Of a DNA stretch of 24,112 bases, positions 1 through 7,328 are shown piece after piece. Each line of letters begins with the position of its first letter. Within the stretch, counting starts at the first letter, position 1. The stretch is from Candidatus Dadabacteria bacterium (GTDB lineage: Bacteria > Desulfobacterota_D > UBA1144 > Nemesobacterales > UBA2774): assembly GCA_004356555.1 (NCBI GenBank), contig SMWY01000015.1:1-24112 (forward strand). Direction: 5' to 3'. Under the pieces are notes generated by a model. The model saw only the letters and a list, made by a program, of their open reading frames with translations, was not told the DNA's origin and did no database searches. The position numbers were made by a program, and so were the translations under genes.

Positions 1-857
1 ACTATCTACAAAGAATAGAAATTCCAGAAGAAACTACAGTTATTGCAGAGGCCAGGTTCAGCGGACCCAGTATTTTTAATGCTACATGCCCAAGGCGAGT
101 AGCCGAGCTTAAAAAAGTGGGATATGAACAGTTTAATGAGGGCAACTATTTTAGGGCAAAAGATTATTTCTCAGACGCTCTGAAATTTAACAATACCGAT
201 CCGAGTTTGATAAACTGGCTCGCCTATTCTCATTACTACGATGAGAATTACAACCGCGCAACGGAGATAGCAGAAAGCTCAACAGCCGGCTCAAAATTAG
301 ACAAGAACTTGCTGGGGAATATCAACGGAAACTCGCTCTGGCAGTCGGGAAATTCTGAAACCGCCGCCCAAATCTTTAACAATTTACTACTCGAGCACAT
401 TCCCGATAATCTAAAAAGAGAACTCGGAATCAAGATCTCAGCAATCTCAGAAGGATATGAAGTCGAAGAAAATATAAAGTTATTTTTTGGGACCAGGGAT
501 AAATTACTTCAGCTCGCGTATCTGGAAGAAACAATAAAGGCATACCCCTTTTACGCCCCGGCACACTATCTACTGGGAAGATTGTTTTTCAACAAAGGTG
601 AATACGAGAAAGCGGCCCCACACCTTATTCAGGCCTACTTGTTAGAGCTTTCCGGAGAGGAATTAACAAATGAAAATTTGCGTATCCTTGGTATCTCCCT
701 GTTCGCCAAAGGCAATTATGATCAGACAATAACCACTTTTGAATATTTACTTTCAAACGAGCAAAATGAAGCTGCAAAGCAATATGCACAGGATTTTATA
801 GAAAGGTCCCGGTGGATAAAAGAAAATATAGAAACAAACGAAAATCAGTTGAAGTAA
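1..857 (+). CDS. TPR-repeat protein, C-terminal part (5' end outside window)
   Basis: The reading frame is open from the first bases of the window (first full codon at base 3), so the GTG at 117 is an internal valine and the gene is cut by the window edge. The visible part is about 284 residues. After a short stretch with a Cys-Pro-Arg-Arg motif it becomes a series of helical repeats of TPR type: 'YEQFNEGNYFRAKDYFSDAL', 'PAHYLLGRLFFNKGEYEKAA' and 'LRILGISLFAKGNYDQTITT'. TPRs mediate protein-protein contacts. What the missing N-terminal part does is unknown; a membrane or secreted protein is possible but not shown. It is followed after 33 bases by lspA on the same strand. Confidence 0.75.
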   Translation, partial: YLQRIEIPEETTVIAEARFSGPSIFNATCPRRVAELKKVGYEQFNEGNYFRAKDYFSDALKFNNTDPSLINWLAYSHYYDENYNRATEIAESSTAGSKLDKNLLGNINGNSLWQSGNSETAAQIFNNLLLEHIPDNLKRELGIKISAISEGYEVEENIKLFFGTRDKLLQLAYLEETIKAYPFYAPAHYLLGRLFFNKGEYEKAAPHLIQAYLLELSGEELTNENLRILGISLFAKGNYDQTITTFEYLLSNEQNEAAKQYAQDFIERSRWIKENIETNENQLK

Positions 858-876
858 TTATTCAATCCTATATACT
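849..876 (+). promoter_or_regulatory. candidate promoter for lspA with very short leader
   Basis: TTGAAG at 849-854 and TATACT at 871-876 are separated by 16 bases and straddle the end of the TPR gene. Transcription from it would begin about eight bases before the lspA ATG at 891. There is no purine-rich ribosome binding site between 877 and 890, only pyrimidines, so the mRNA would be almost leaderless. Found by eye against sigma-70 consensus. Confidence 0.35.
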
Positions 877-890
877 CTCTCCTTCATAAA

Positions 891-1376
891 ATGCATAGAT
901 ACAGAACACCAATCACTGTCGCAGCAATCGTTGTAATACTGGATCAGCTATCTAAATGGCTCGTAGTAAAATACATCCCACTATATGATAAAATGTCGTT
1001 TCTGCCGTTTCTTGATATAACACACATCCGAAATCCGGGTGCCGCATTTGGTATTTTTCGTGACTTACCTGAAACCTTGAGGCTTGGGCTTTTCGTTATT
1101 GTTCTCATCACAGCAGTGGTCGTTATCTTCTATTTTATTAAGAAAACCGGGCCTCAGGATAACCTCCTTAGATTTTCACTGGGACTAATCTTAGGAGGTG
1201 CAGTAGGGAACTCAATCGACAGGTTCACTCTTAAATACGTCACCGACTTCATTGATTTCCATTGGTTTGGAGACCCCACCCTTCATTGGCCCCCATTTAA
1301 CATTGCTGACTCTGCAATCACAATCGGTGTTATACTGATACTATTTGATACATTTATATCAAGAAGAGGAACCTAG
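891..1376 (+). CDS. lspA: lipoprotein signal peptidase (signal peptidase II)
   Basis: Inner-membrane aspartyl protease that cleaves prolipoprotein signal peptides in front of the lipidated cysteine. The product is 161 residues, normal for the family, with four hydrophobic segments. Diagnostic motifs are 'LDQLSKW' near residue 17, 'RNPGAAFG' at 47-54, 'GNSIDR' at 106-111, 'VTDFID' with Asp119, and 'FNIADSAI' with Asp140. Asp119 and Asp140 correspond to the catalytic pair of the family. The start has no obvious ribosome binding site. The stop codon lies one base before the ribE ATG, so the genes are probably cotranscribed. Three predicted lipoproteins in the window (starts 15101, 20566, 22743) would be its substrates. 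Confidence 0.95.
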   Translation: MHRYRTPITVAAIVVILDQLSKWLVVKYIPLYDKMSFLPFLDITHIRNPGAAFGIFRDLPETLRLGLFVIVLITAVVVIFYFIKKTGPQDNLLRFSLGLILGGAVGNSIDRFTLKYVTDFIDFHWFGDPTLHWPPFNIADSAITIGVILILFDTFISRRGT

Positions 1377-1377
1377 C

Positions 1378-2004
1378 ATGTTTACTGGGATAGTAGAGGA
1401 CCTGGGTACCGTAAAAGGGATCAAGCGAAAATCAAAAGAGGTAGTTTTTACCTTTAATGTTGGCAATATTGATCTAAAAGAAGTGGTACTTGGAGACAGT
1501 ATTGCAGTAAACGGCACCTGTCTCACTGTTACTTCCTTAGGCAAGAGCACTTTTACAGTTGATGCTTCTCATGAAACCCTTGCAAAAACTAACCTCGGAA
1601 AATTAAAAGTTGGAAAGATTGTAAACCTTGAGCGCGCCCTTAAAGTTGGCGACAAATTGGGAGGGCACATAGTAAACGGCCATGTGGACGGTGTGGGGAA
1701 AGTTAAATCCAAGACCAAACAGGGCGAATCTATAGAGTTCCGCTTTTCAGCGCCCAAAGGTCTTTCTAAATATATAGTTGAAAAAGGCTCAGTTGCAATA
1801 GACGGAGTCAGCCTTACTGTAAACCTAGTTAAAGGCAGTGAATTCGTAGTTAATATAATCCCCTACACACAGGAGGCAACCACATTCGGCGGCCTTAGGA
1901 AAGGGAGTTCAGTTAATATAGAGTGCGATATTATTGGCAAGTATGTTGAAAAATTTGTGATAGGAACAAAAAGAAAAAATTCAATCTACCAATTTCAAAA
2001 ATGA
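1378..2004 (+). CDS. ribE: riboflavin synthase, alpha chain
   Basis: Catalyses dismutation of two 6,7-dimethyl-8-ribityllumazine molecules to riboflavin, the last step of vitamin B2 synthesis. The frame is open further upstream, but the ATG at 1378 gives the canonical N-terminus 'MFTGIVEDLG', with an AGAGGA ribosome binding site inside the lspA end. The 208-residue product has the two lumazine-binding repeats: 'SIAVNGTCLTV' (about 41-51) and its copy 'SVAIDGVSLTV' (about 138-148), plus 'GGHIVNGHVDG' (95-105) and 'GKYVEK' (187-192). No FMN riboswitch precedes it; it sits between lspA and aroK and overlaps aroK by four bases (ATGA). The usual rib neighbours are absent. Confidence 0.95.
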   Translation: MFTGIVEDLGTVKGIKRKSKEVVFTFNVGNIDLKEVVLGDSIAVNGTCLTVTSLGKSTFTVDASHETLAKTNLGKLKVGKIVNLERALKVGDKLGGHIVNGHVDGVGKVKSKTKQGESIEFRFSAPKGLSKYIVEKGSVAIDGVSLTVNLVKGSEFVVNIIPYTQEATTFGGLRKGSSVNIECDIIGKYVEKFVIGTKRKNSIYQFQK

Positions 2005-2525
2005 CTCCTAATAACCAAAACTATAAAAATATTTTCTTGGTCGGTTTTATGGGAGCAGGGAAATCTACTGTTGGAATGATATTAGCTGAAAAGATCGGGT
2101 ATAAGTACTGCGATGCGGACAAGTTCATCGAAAAACAGGCCGGAAATACTATCACGAAAATATTTGCCGAACATGGAGAAAATTACTTCAGAGATCTTGA
2201 ATCAGAGTCAATGGAATCTTTATCGGCACAAGAAAAGCAGGTAGTGGCTACAGGCGGCGGGGTTGTGCAGAGGGATCGGAATTGGGATGCTATGAATAGC
2301 GGAGGCACCACAATATACCTAAAAGCCCCTATAGAAGTAATATGGGAGAGGATTAAACATAGCAAAGGCCGTCCCCTGCTCCTAGTGGAAAACCCATTTG
2401 AAACAGCGCGAGAATTACTCAACAAAAGAACTCCCCTATATGAAAAAGCTGATTTGATTGTAGATACTTCGAATCTCTCGCTTGAAGAAGTCGCGGAAGA
2501 AATAATTCAAGCTATCAATATATAA
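2001..2525 (+). CDS. aroK: shikimate kinase
   Basis: Phosphorylates shikimate to shikimate 3-phosphate with ATP in the cytosolic chorismate pathway. The 174-residue product is standard length. Visible motifs are the Walker A loop 'GFMGAGKST' (15-23), the shikimate-binding Asp pair in 'DADKF' (38-40), Arg64 in 'YFRDLE', the 'GGG' turn at 85-87, and the lid 'KGRPLL' (122-127). The ATG at 2001 overlaps the ribE stop (ATGA), indicating translational coupling. aroK and aroL paralogues cannot be told apart here; aroK is used as the general name. The other aro genes are not in the window. Confidence 0.93.
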   Translation: MTPNNQNYKNIFLVGFMGAGKSTVGMILAEKIGYKYCDADKFIEKQAGNTITKIFAEHGENYFRDLESESMESLSAQEKQVVATGGGVVQRDRNWDAMNSGGTTIYLKAPIEVIWERIKHSKGRPLLLVENPFETARELLNKRTPLYEKADLIVDTSNLSLEEVAEEIIQAINI

Positions 2526-2540
2526 AAAGGTTTAACCATC

Positions 2541-3218
2541 TTGGCTAGAGTAAAAACTAATAAGAGCAAAAAAAGCAGTCTTCCGACCTCCGGGTGGATA
2601 GATATATCAGTCCCGCTAAGTGACGGTATGGTTCACTGGCCTGACGATCCTGATGTTGAAATAAAAAAAGTCCTAAACATCAAGAATGGCGATGAATGCA
2701 ACCTGACTCATGTCTCAATGGCGGTTCACGCTGGAACCCATATGGATGCGCCCTGCCACTTTAAAAAATCAGGAATCAGCATAGATAAAATGCCCTTAAC
2801 CGCATCTATCGGTAAGGCTCGCGTTATTGAAATAACAGACAGTCAATTCATAAATGTAAAAGAAATTCGACCACACCGAATCCGTAAAGGTGAGCGTCTT
2901 CTATTTAAAACTAAGAACTCGAAAAGTAGATGGGATAATAAACCTTTTAATAAAAATTTTGTACACCTATCAATTGAAGCAGCAAAATTTCTTGCAGAAC
3001 GTAAGGTTCAGACCATCGGGATAGATTATTTATCTATCGGCGGATACGGAGGAAACGTCATTGAGGTTCATGAGATAATCCTAAAAGCCGGAATATGGGT
3101 TATCGAAGGGCTTGACCTCTCTAAAATTGAATCTGGCAATTATGATCTAGTTTGTCTTCCTATAAAGATTACCGGCTCAGACGGTGCTCCGGCCCGAGCT
3201 TTAGTTCGTCCAATATAG
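2541..3218 (+). CDS. cyclase-family protein (kynurenine formamidase-like), copy 1
   Basis: Member of the metal-dependent cyclase/KynB family (Pfam Cyclase), which includes arylformamidase (N-formylkynurenine hydrolase) and several other amidohydrolases and cyclases. The metal-binding signature His-x-Gly-Thr-His-x-Asp-x-Pro-x-His is complete at residues 63-73, and the later 'GIDYLSI' (160-166), His177 and Glu189 ('VIEGLDL') also fit the family. Length of 225 residues is typical. The start chosen is a TTG at 2541, with a weak AAAAGG site before it; the basic, Ser/Lys-rich first 15 residues may not all be translated, but no ATG or GTG suits better. It follows aroK by 15 bases. No other kynurenine-pathway gene is near, so the substrate is undetermined. 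Confidence 0.85.
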   Translation: MARVKTNKSKKSSLPTSGWIDISVPLSDGMVHWPDDPDVEIKKVLNIKNGDECNLTHVSMAVHAGTHMDAPCHFKKSGISIDKMPLTASIGKARVIEITDSQFINVKEIRPHRIRKGERLLFKTKNSKSRWDNKPFNKNFVHLSIEAAKFLAERKVQTIGIDYLSIGGYGGNVIEVHEIILKAGIWVIEGLDLSKIESGNYDLVCLPIKITGSDGAPARALVRPI

Positions 3219-3228
3219 AAAGTTCATT

Positions 3229-3429
3229 CTACTCGAGAATTTCAACTGCTTCATCCATTAATGCTTCGGGAAAACGAGCTACCCTTCCGTCTAGGAATTG
3301 AACTCTGTATGAATTACCGGCAGCCAACTCAAACGTTTCAACAATAGTCCCTCTGAGACCTTCATTAAAACTATCTTTTTTCCCTTCAATAGTTTGTGTT
3401 AGTCTCACTGTTGCCCCTTTTCTCCACAT
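3229..3429 (-). CDS. small SH3-like protein resembling DUF4926
   Basis: A 66-residue protein with an ATG preceded by a good ribosome binding site (GAGGTGAAGG on the minus strand). The sequence alternates beta-prone stretches and turns: 'GATVRLTQTI', 'GLRGTIVETFE', 'SYRVQFLDGRVARFP'. The 'G-x-x-GTIVE ... YRVQFLDGR' pattern resembles small SH3/KOW-like barrels such as DUF4926. The family call is from memory of the pattern and not checked. It converges with the cyclase gene (10-base gap) and diverges from the coiled-coil gene at 3666. Function is unknown. Confidence 0.7.
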   Translation of the reverse strand: MWRKGATVRLTQTIEGKKDSFNEGLRGTIVETFELAAGNSYRVQFLDGRVARFPEALMDEAVEILE

Positions 3430-3470
3430 CCTTCACCTCGTATAATTTTAAATTGTTAGTATCAAAATAT

Positions 3471-3502
3471 ATCAAATTTTGAGACAACTTTCCAAATTTG
3501 AT
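3471..3502. promoter_or_regulatory. 9-bp inverted repeat, possible operator
   Basis: ATCAAATTT at 3471-3479 is repeated as its exact reverse complement AAATTTGAT at 3494-3502, with 14 bases between. Further ATCAAA copies flank it at 3461 and 3505. It lies about 40 bases upstream of the small minus-strand gene and about 160 bases upstream of the plus-strand coiled-coil gene, so it could be a regulator binding site in the divergent region. The stem is AT-rich, so chance is a real alternative. Confidence 0.35.
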
Positions 3503-3615
3503 TATCAAACTTACAGCTGAACTCACATTATAATATCAAGTACGGCATAGTAAATCAGGATTTTCGAGGCCTGAGAAAAGACATAAAGAGTAAGACTCTG
3601 TTTAATCTTCACCTC

Positions 3616-3644
3616 TTACATGATGATTGAATTGAGTATATTAT
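3616..3644 (+). promoter_or_regulatory. candidate sigma-70 promoter for the coiled-coil/winged-helix gene
   Basis: TTACAT (3616-3621) and TATTAT (3639-3644) with a 17-base spacer precede the gene at 3666. The predicted start falls next to the strong AGGAGG ribosome binding site at 3651-3656, so the leader would be about 15 bases. Confidence 0.35.
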
Positions 3645-3665
3645 TTAAAAAGGAGGTATAAACAA

Positions 3666-4370
3666 ATGGCAGACTTCCTGGGCAAATTAAAAGGTAAAAT
3701 CAACAAAGGCATTTCAACGGTCAACATTAAGTCCAAAGAGCTCATTGAGAAGCAAAAAATCAAGCTGCAGCTTTCTGAGCTTGAGGCTGGAAAAAAGAAT
3801 ATTCTTTTGGAGCTCGGCAAATTGGCTTACCTTATGATTGAAGCATCTGACACAGCAAGCCAGATCACAATTGATGAGGCGCCGAAATCTACAAAATCCC
3901 GGGAGCTTAAACCCGACAAATGGGAACAAGCTGTGCTCAACGCGCTGGCTAGTATATGCGATGGAAAGTTAGATAGCATATTGTTTGAGAATACTGACAA
4001 AGAATTTAAAATTACTGCCAAAGCACTTTCTGCCGAGGTACAAAAATCCATACCTAAATCTGAACAAAAGGGGCAGAATCTTCAGTGGCTAGGCCGTGTG
4101 CTGGGCAAATTTGGTATAGCTACAAGAAAGTTTTCAAAGAGAATAAACCGAGAGAGAGAAACTGTATATGAATTCGACAAACAAAAAACCCTTTCAACTT
4201 TGAATTTGGTAAAAGGGAGTAAAGGAAATGCCGGCAAGTCATCAAAAACCGGCAAGAAAGATCAGAGTACCGTTTACAGAGAACAAATGATAGCCAAGAG
4301 CAATGAAATTGCAAAGCTTGATACTAAGATTACCAAACTAGAAGAGCGATTATCTCAAATCGGAACTTAG
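3666..4370 (+). CDS. coiled-coil protein with internal winged-helix-like domain
   Basis: A 234-residue protein of unknown function with a very strong ribosome binding site (AAGGAGG, nine bases before ATG). Residues about 20-60 and 205-232 are heptad-like helices ('LIEKQKIKLQLSELEAGKK' and 'EIAKLDTKITKLEERL'). Together they resemble the two arms of short bacterial coiled-coil proteins that normally form one hairpin. Between them, residues about 85-180 look like a compact winged helix: 'ALSAEVQKSIP', then 'WLGRVLGKFGI', then 'YEFDKQKTLSTL'. This pattern recalls the C-terminal wHTH of DUF3631-type and phage/plasmid helicase-primase proteins. A Lys/Gly/Ser-rich linker (183-198) precedes the second arm. 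No signal peptide or membrane segment. DNA binding is inferred, not shown. Confidence 0.7.
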   Translation: MADFLGKLKGKINKGISTVNIKSKELIEKQKIKLQLSELEAGKKNILLELGKLAYLMIEASDTASQITIDEAPKSTKSRELKPDKWEQAVLNALASICDGKLDSILFENTDKEFKITAKALSAEVQKSIPKSEQKGQNLQWLGRVLGKFGIATRKFSKRINRERETVYEFDKQKTLSTLNLVKGSKGNAGKSSKTGKKDQSTVYREQMIAKSNEIAKLDTKITKLEERLSQIGT

Positions 4371-4407
4371 ATATCTAACAAAGAAGAGAGAACCGGATCG
4401 GACAATC

Positions 4408-4740
4408 TTAAGCTAGAGACTTTTCCACTACCCTTTCTATTTCACCCTTAGGTACCGCGCCAATAATTTGATCCACTGCTTCCCCGTCTTTAAACATGAT
4501 AATAGTCGGGATGCTTCTTATTCCAAACTTCATAGTAGTAGACTGGTTTTCGTCTACATTCATTCTGCCTACCTTGATTTTCCCCTCATAAGAGGAAGAA
4601 ATCTCTTCTACTAGGGGAGCGATGGCCCGGCAAGGACCGCACCATGGAGCCCAGAAATCTACTAATACAGGTAAATCACTTTTTACTACTTCTGTTTCAA
4701 ATGTTGAGTCGCTTAACTCAATTATTGCGTCACTAGCCAT
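4408..4740 (-). CDS. trxA: thioredoxin
   Basis: Small dithiol-disulfide oxidoreductase of the cytosol, reduced by thioredoxin reductase and donor to ribonucleotide reductase, PAPS reductase and methionine sulfoxide reductases. The 110-residue product has the classic active site 'WAPWCGPCRA' with the CGPC pair at residues 34-37, and the cis-proline loop 'RSIPTI' with Pro78. Length and motifs are those of Trx1-type proteins. There is no signal peptide. The ATG follows an AGGAG site at good spacing and a consensus TATAAT lies about 30 bases upstream. It converges on the coiled-coil gene (37-base gap with no clear terminator). Confidence 0.95.
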   Translation of the reverse strand: MASDAIIELSDSTFETEVVKSDLPVLVDFWAPWCGPCRAIAPLVEEISSSYEGKIKVGRMNVDENQSTTMKFGIRSIPTIIMFKDGEAVDQIIGAVPKGEIERVVEKSLA

Positions 4741-4770
4741 GTAATTCTCCTTAACGATAATTTGGTTGAT

Positions 4771-4799
4771 ATTATAGCTGAAATGTCGGGTATGTCACA
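4771..4799 (-). promoter_or_regulatory. trxA promoter
   Basis: On the minus strand a consensus TATAAT (4776 to 4771) stands 30 bases before the trxA ATG. The -35 region is poor (TGTGAC at 17 bases, or TGACAT at 15). The AGGAG ribosome binding site follows close to the start. Confidence 0.5.
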
Positions 4800-4854
4800 T
4801 TGCTTAACCAGTACTTAATTATTGGATCTCAAACGGCGCAGGATTCCCTACTCT

Positions 4855-6360
4855 TTAGATTACTACACCTTTATTTTCAAGCAGTGTTCCCTTAGCGCGC
4901 TCAAGTTCAGCAAGAGCAATGTTGTAATTCGCTATGGCTGTAATCTCACGCACGCCGGCGTCAATTAAATCCCTCTGAGCCTCCAGCACCTCACGAGTGG
5001 TACCTATACCTACATTTAGACGTTCCTGCTCATTAATCACAACTTCCTTGGCAAGCTCCACAGATACGTGCGCTGCATCAATCGCCCTAAGACTGTTCTT
5101 AATCTCTCTAATTGCGCTTCTCACATCAAGCGCCACATCATCCTGGGTTTTTTTAAGCGTTATAACACTCCTATCAAACTCGGCTCTGGCTTTAACATAT
5201 TCCCCCTTTGCCGTTCTATTAAATATAGGAAAGCTAAATACGCCAAGTATCTGCCAAGTAGTAAAATCCGCCCCGAAAATCTGGCTAAAAGCTTCACTGG
5301 AACCTAAAAACTGAGACGGTATAGGCTCAGGCTCTCCTCCAAAACTAAGCCTGTCAGGGTTCTCATCTCCTCCTAACCCTTGCAACTGTACGCCTCCCTC
5401 TATAGCAAGCCTAGGGAGCCTTTGATTTGAGTAATAGCCTTTTAATGTTTCCCTATTTTCTATGTTGAGCATTGCCTGTTTTATTTCGGGTCTCTCTCGA
5501 TAGGCCTCATCTAATGACTCCTGTTCATCAAATTGAAATACTTCGGTAGTAGGCTCATCAGTTGTGTTAATTTTCTCAGCGAGATCTATGGCGAGCACAT
5601 TTTTCAGATTATCCTCAGCAGCCTGAAGAGTATTCTCCGCCCTGATCACATCAACCTCCCTGGCAGCCACTTCAGATTTTGCCTGTGTTACAGAGACCCG
5701 GGGTAGTACTCCAACCTCAACTTGGATTTCATTTCTTCTCTGAAGATCCTGAGCAAGTTCAAGAGCAGTCCTCTCGAGTTCAAGATTTTGCCTAGACGCA
5801 ACCAGAAGCCAATATCTACTTTCAACGTCAAGAATCACATTCGTAACTACATTCTCAAATTCTTTTTCAGAGATTTGATTTGATCTTCTGGCAGTGATAA
5901 CAAAAGTATTATTAACGTTTACACCAAAGTTCCGTAGTAACTCCTGACCAATAGAAAAGCTTAGATTATTAAACCAATTCGGACTCAGATCATCAAGAGG
6001 GGAATCTGTTTCAGTCCTTGTTGAAGAAAAATTCAAGACATCATAAAATGTTCCTGTTGAAAACTTACCTTCAAGGTTCCCTGTGACATTGAAATCTTGC
6101 TGGTTTACTGTCCCCCTTGGTATAAAGGTGCTTACCGTCGGAGTCTCTCCATCGTTATAGAAAGAACTAATATTTAAAATAGGATCAAAAAAGCCTTTCT
6201 GAGTTGTAATTTCTCCCTCAGATACCACAACATTCTCCTTTTCAATCTGTATATCCCTGTTATTTTCAAGAGCTATAACGATCGCTTCCTGAACGGACAG
6301 GTCCAGAGCTCCAGCGGTTCCTGTCATTGTAAAGAAAATCAATAACAGTGTCTTAATCAT
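4855..6360 (-). CDS. TolC-family outer-membrane efflux protein
   Basis: Outer-membrane channel component that connects RND pumps and their adaptors to the outside. The frame extends to a TTG at 6375, but that codon overlaps the GGAGG ribosome binding site; the ATG at 6360, five bases after GGAGG, is the better start and gives 501 residues. A signal peptide is clear ('MIKTLLLIFFTMTGTAGA', cleavage near residue 18). It is followed by 'LSVQEAIVIALENNRDIQIE', the start typical of TolC/OEP proteins, then long heptad helices with two internally similar halves ('SRYWLLVASRQNLELERTAL', 'ALDVRSAIREIKNSLRAI'). No lipobox cysteine, unlike OprM. It diverges from tetR and the adaptor-permease operon and is their likely partner, perhaps also that of efflux locus 2. 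Confidence 0.88.
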   Translation of the reverse strand: MIKTLLLIFFTMTGTAGALDLSVQEAIVIALENNRDIQIEKENVVVSEGEITTQKGFFDPILNISSFYNDGETPTVSTFIPRGTVNQQDFNVTGNLEGKFSTGTFYDVLNFSSTRTETDSPLDDLSPNWFNNLSFSIGQELLRNFGVNVNNTFVITARRSNQISEKEFENVVTNVILDVESRYWLLVASRQNLELERTALELAQDLQRRNEIQVEVGVLPRVSVTQAKSEVAAREVDVIRAENTLQAAEDNLKNVLAIDLAEKINTTDEPTTEVFQFDEQESLDEAYRERPEIKQAMLNIENRETLKGYYSNQRLPRLAIEGGVQLQGLGGDENPDRLSFGGEPEPIPSQFLGSSEAFSQIFGADFTTWQILGVFSFPIFNRTAKGEYVKARAEFDRSVITLKKTQDDVALDVRSAIREIKNSLRAIDAAHVSVELAKEVVINEQERLNVGIGTTREVLEAQRDLIDAGVREITAIANYNIALAELERAKGTLLENKGVVI

Positions 6361-6416
6361 TACGGCCTCCTGCAAAATTATACGTTGTATTAAACTCGGA
6401 TTTCATAATCCTTAAG

Positions 6417-6445
6417 TATATAGATGATTTATTCAGACATTTCAA
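6417..6445 (-). promoter_or_regulatory. promoter for the TolC-family gene
   Basis: On the minus strand TTGAAA (6445 to 6440) and TATATA (6422 to 6417) are separated by 17 bases, giving a leader of about 50 bases before the ATG at 6360. A second TATAAT at 6382-6387 lacks a matching -35 element. The site lies about 120 bases from the tetR operator, so control by TetR is not obvious from position. Confidence 0.5.
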
Positions 6446-6533
6446 AAGGATTTTATAATTATGATTTACACATTCTACATTCCAAATACAAATTCTTTGC
6501 CCTATCGATCATTTCTAAATATAACCCTTTTTC

Positions 6534-6562
6534 TTGACACAAAGTACCGCTACTGGTAGCTT
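6534..6562 (+). promoter_or_regulatory. tetR promoter with extended -10
   Basis: A perfect TTGACA at 6534-6539 is followed 17 bases later by TAGCTT at 6557-6562, preceded by TGG (TGnTAnnnT, extended -10). The weak -10 hexamer is thus supported by a consensus -35 and the TG element. It points into the tetR-adaptor-permease gene set and overlaps the start of the palindromic operator. Confidence 0.6.
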
Positions 6563-6583
6563 GTAAGTAAGTAATTACTTACA
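6563..6583. promoter_or_regulatory. palindromic operator, likely TetR binding site
   Basis: A perfect 16-bp palindrome, GTAAGTAATTACTTAC, occupies 6567-6582, extended on the left by another GTAA (three GTAA units in tandem, then two TTAC). It covers the expected transcription start of tetR, immediately after the extended -10. Motifs built from GTAAGTA/TACTTAC are known operators for TetR/AcrR-type efflux regulators. The position predicts autorepression and repression of the downstream pump genes. Binding itself is inferred. Confidence 0.65.
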
Positions 6584-6603
6584 GCGTACAGGGATAAATA
6601 AAA

Positions 6604-7242
6604 ATGTCAACAGAAAAAGCCGCTAAAAAAGCAAATCCAACTCGACCCAAAAAAATAAACACTCGTGAAAAGATATTAGACACTGCAATTCAGCTATTTG
6701 CCGAGAAGGGATTCAACGGAACCACTACAAAAGAAATTGCTGAGGCGGCTGAGGTAAACGAATCACTTATATTCAGACACTTCTCCACTAAAAGAGAGCT
6801 TTACGGAGCTATAATCGAAAAAAAGATAGATGAGGAACCTGGAATCGAGCTCCCTTTACAAACCCATAAAGATTCAAAAAACGATTATCTTATTTTTAGT
6901 GCCATTGCGGAGAGGATGCTTGATAAATGTGGAAAGGATTCGAGCTTCATACGCCTACTTCATTTTAGCGCGCTTGAAGGCCATGAGCTCTCTGACATGT
7001 TTTTCAGCACATATGTCGAGTATGTAAATATGCTCCTTTGCGATTATATAGAGAGTAGAATTGCTGACAAAGCATTTAAGAATGTAAACGCGCTCTGTGC
7101 CTCTCAGGCTTTTATTGGAATGGTAATAAACCACATTATAGTACAAGAACTATTTGGGGGGAAAAAAAGAAATACAATTAAGAATGACGAGTTAGTAGAA
7201 ACTTTTGTCACTGTCTTTCTTGAGGGAATAAAAACTAGATAA
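6604..7242 (+). CDS. TetR/AcrR-family transcriptional regulator
   Basis: Ligand-responsive repressor, probably of the adjoining efflux genes. The 212-residue product has a basic N-terminal tail (residues 1-20), then a typical TetR helix-turn-helix: 'TREKILDTAIQLFAEKGFNG' followed by 'TTTKEIAEAAEVNESLIFRH' and 'FSTKRELY' (about 20-70). The C-terminal two thirds is the variable ligand and dimer domain, with no recognisable ligand signature. It starts at an ATG 21 bases after the palindromic operator and is followed after 86 bases by the adaptor gene in the same direction. This is the standard arrangement of a local efflux repressor. Confidence 0.92.
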   Translation: MSTEKAAKKANPTRPKKINTREKILDTAIQLFAEKGFNGTTTKEIAEAAEVNESLIFRHFSTKRELYGAIIEKKIDEEPGIELPLQTHKDSKNDYLIFSAIAERMLDKCGKDSSFIRLLHFSALEGHELSDMFFSTYVEYVNMLLCDYIESRIADKAFKNVNALCASQAFIGMVINHIIVQELFGGKKRNTIKNDELVETFVTVFLEGIKTR

Positions 7243-7328
7243 TACATTGATGCAAATATGGGTCTGCTTAATAAAAAATAAACGAATCAAAGCTAGAACA
7301 ATTTCTATCTTAAACAAGAGGAACTCAA

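Noticed and set aside
1377..1400. FMN riboswitch for the riboflavin synthase gene
   Set aside because: ribE begins one base after the lspA stop and lies inside a gene cluster; there is no room for an RFN element.
3587..3599. AGAGT-AAG-ACTCT hairpin upstream of the coiled-coil gene
   Set aside because: A 5-bp stem with a 3-base loop and no T-run; expected by chance in a region of this size.
3620..3660. 13-codon ORF starting at ATG 3620
   Set aside because: No ribosome binding site, and it runs through the ribosome binding site of the gene at 3666.
5068..5314. Overlapping plus-strand frames opposite the TolC-family gene
   Set aside because: Entirely within a well-supported minus-strand gene, with no family features; antisense shadows.
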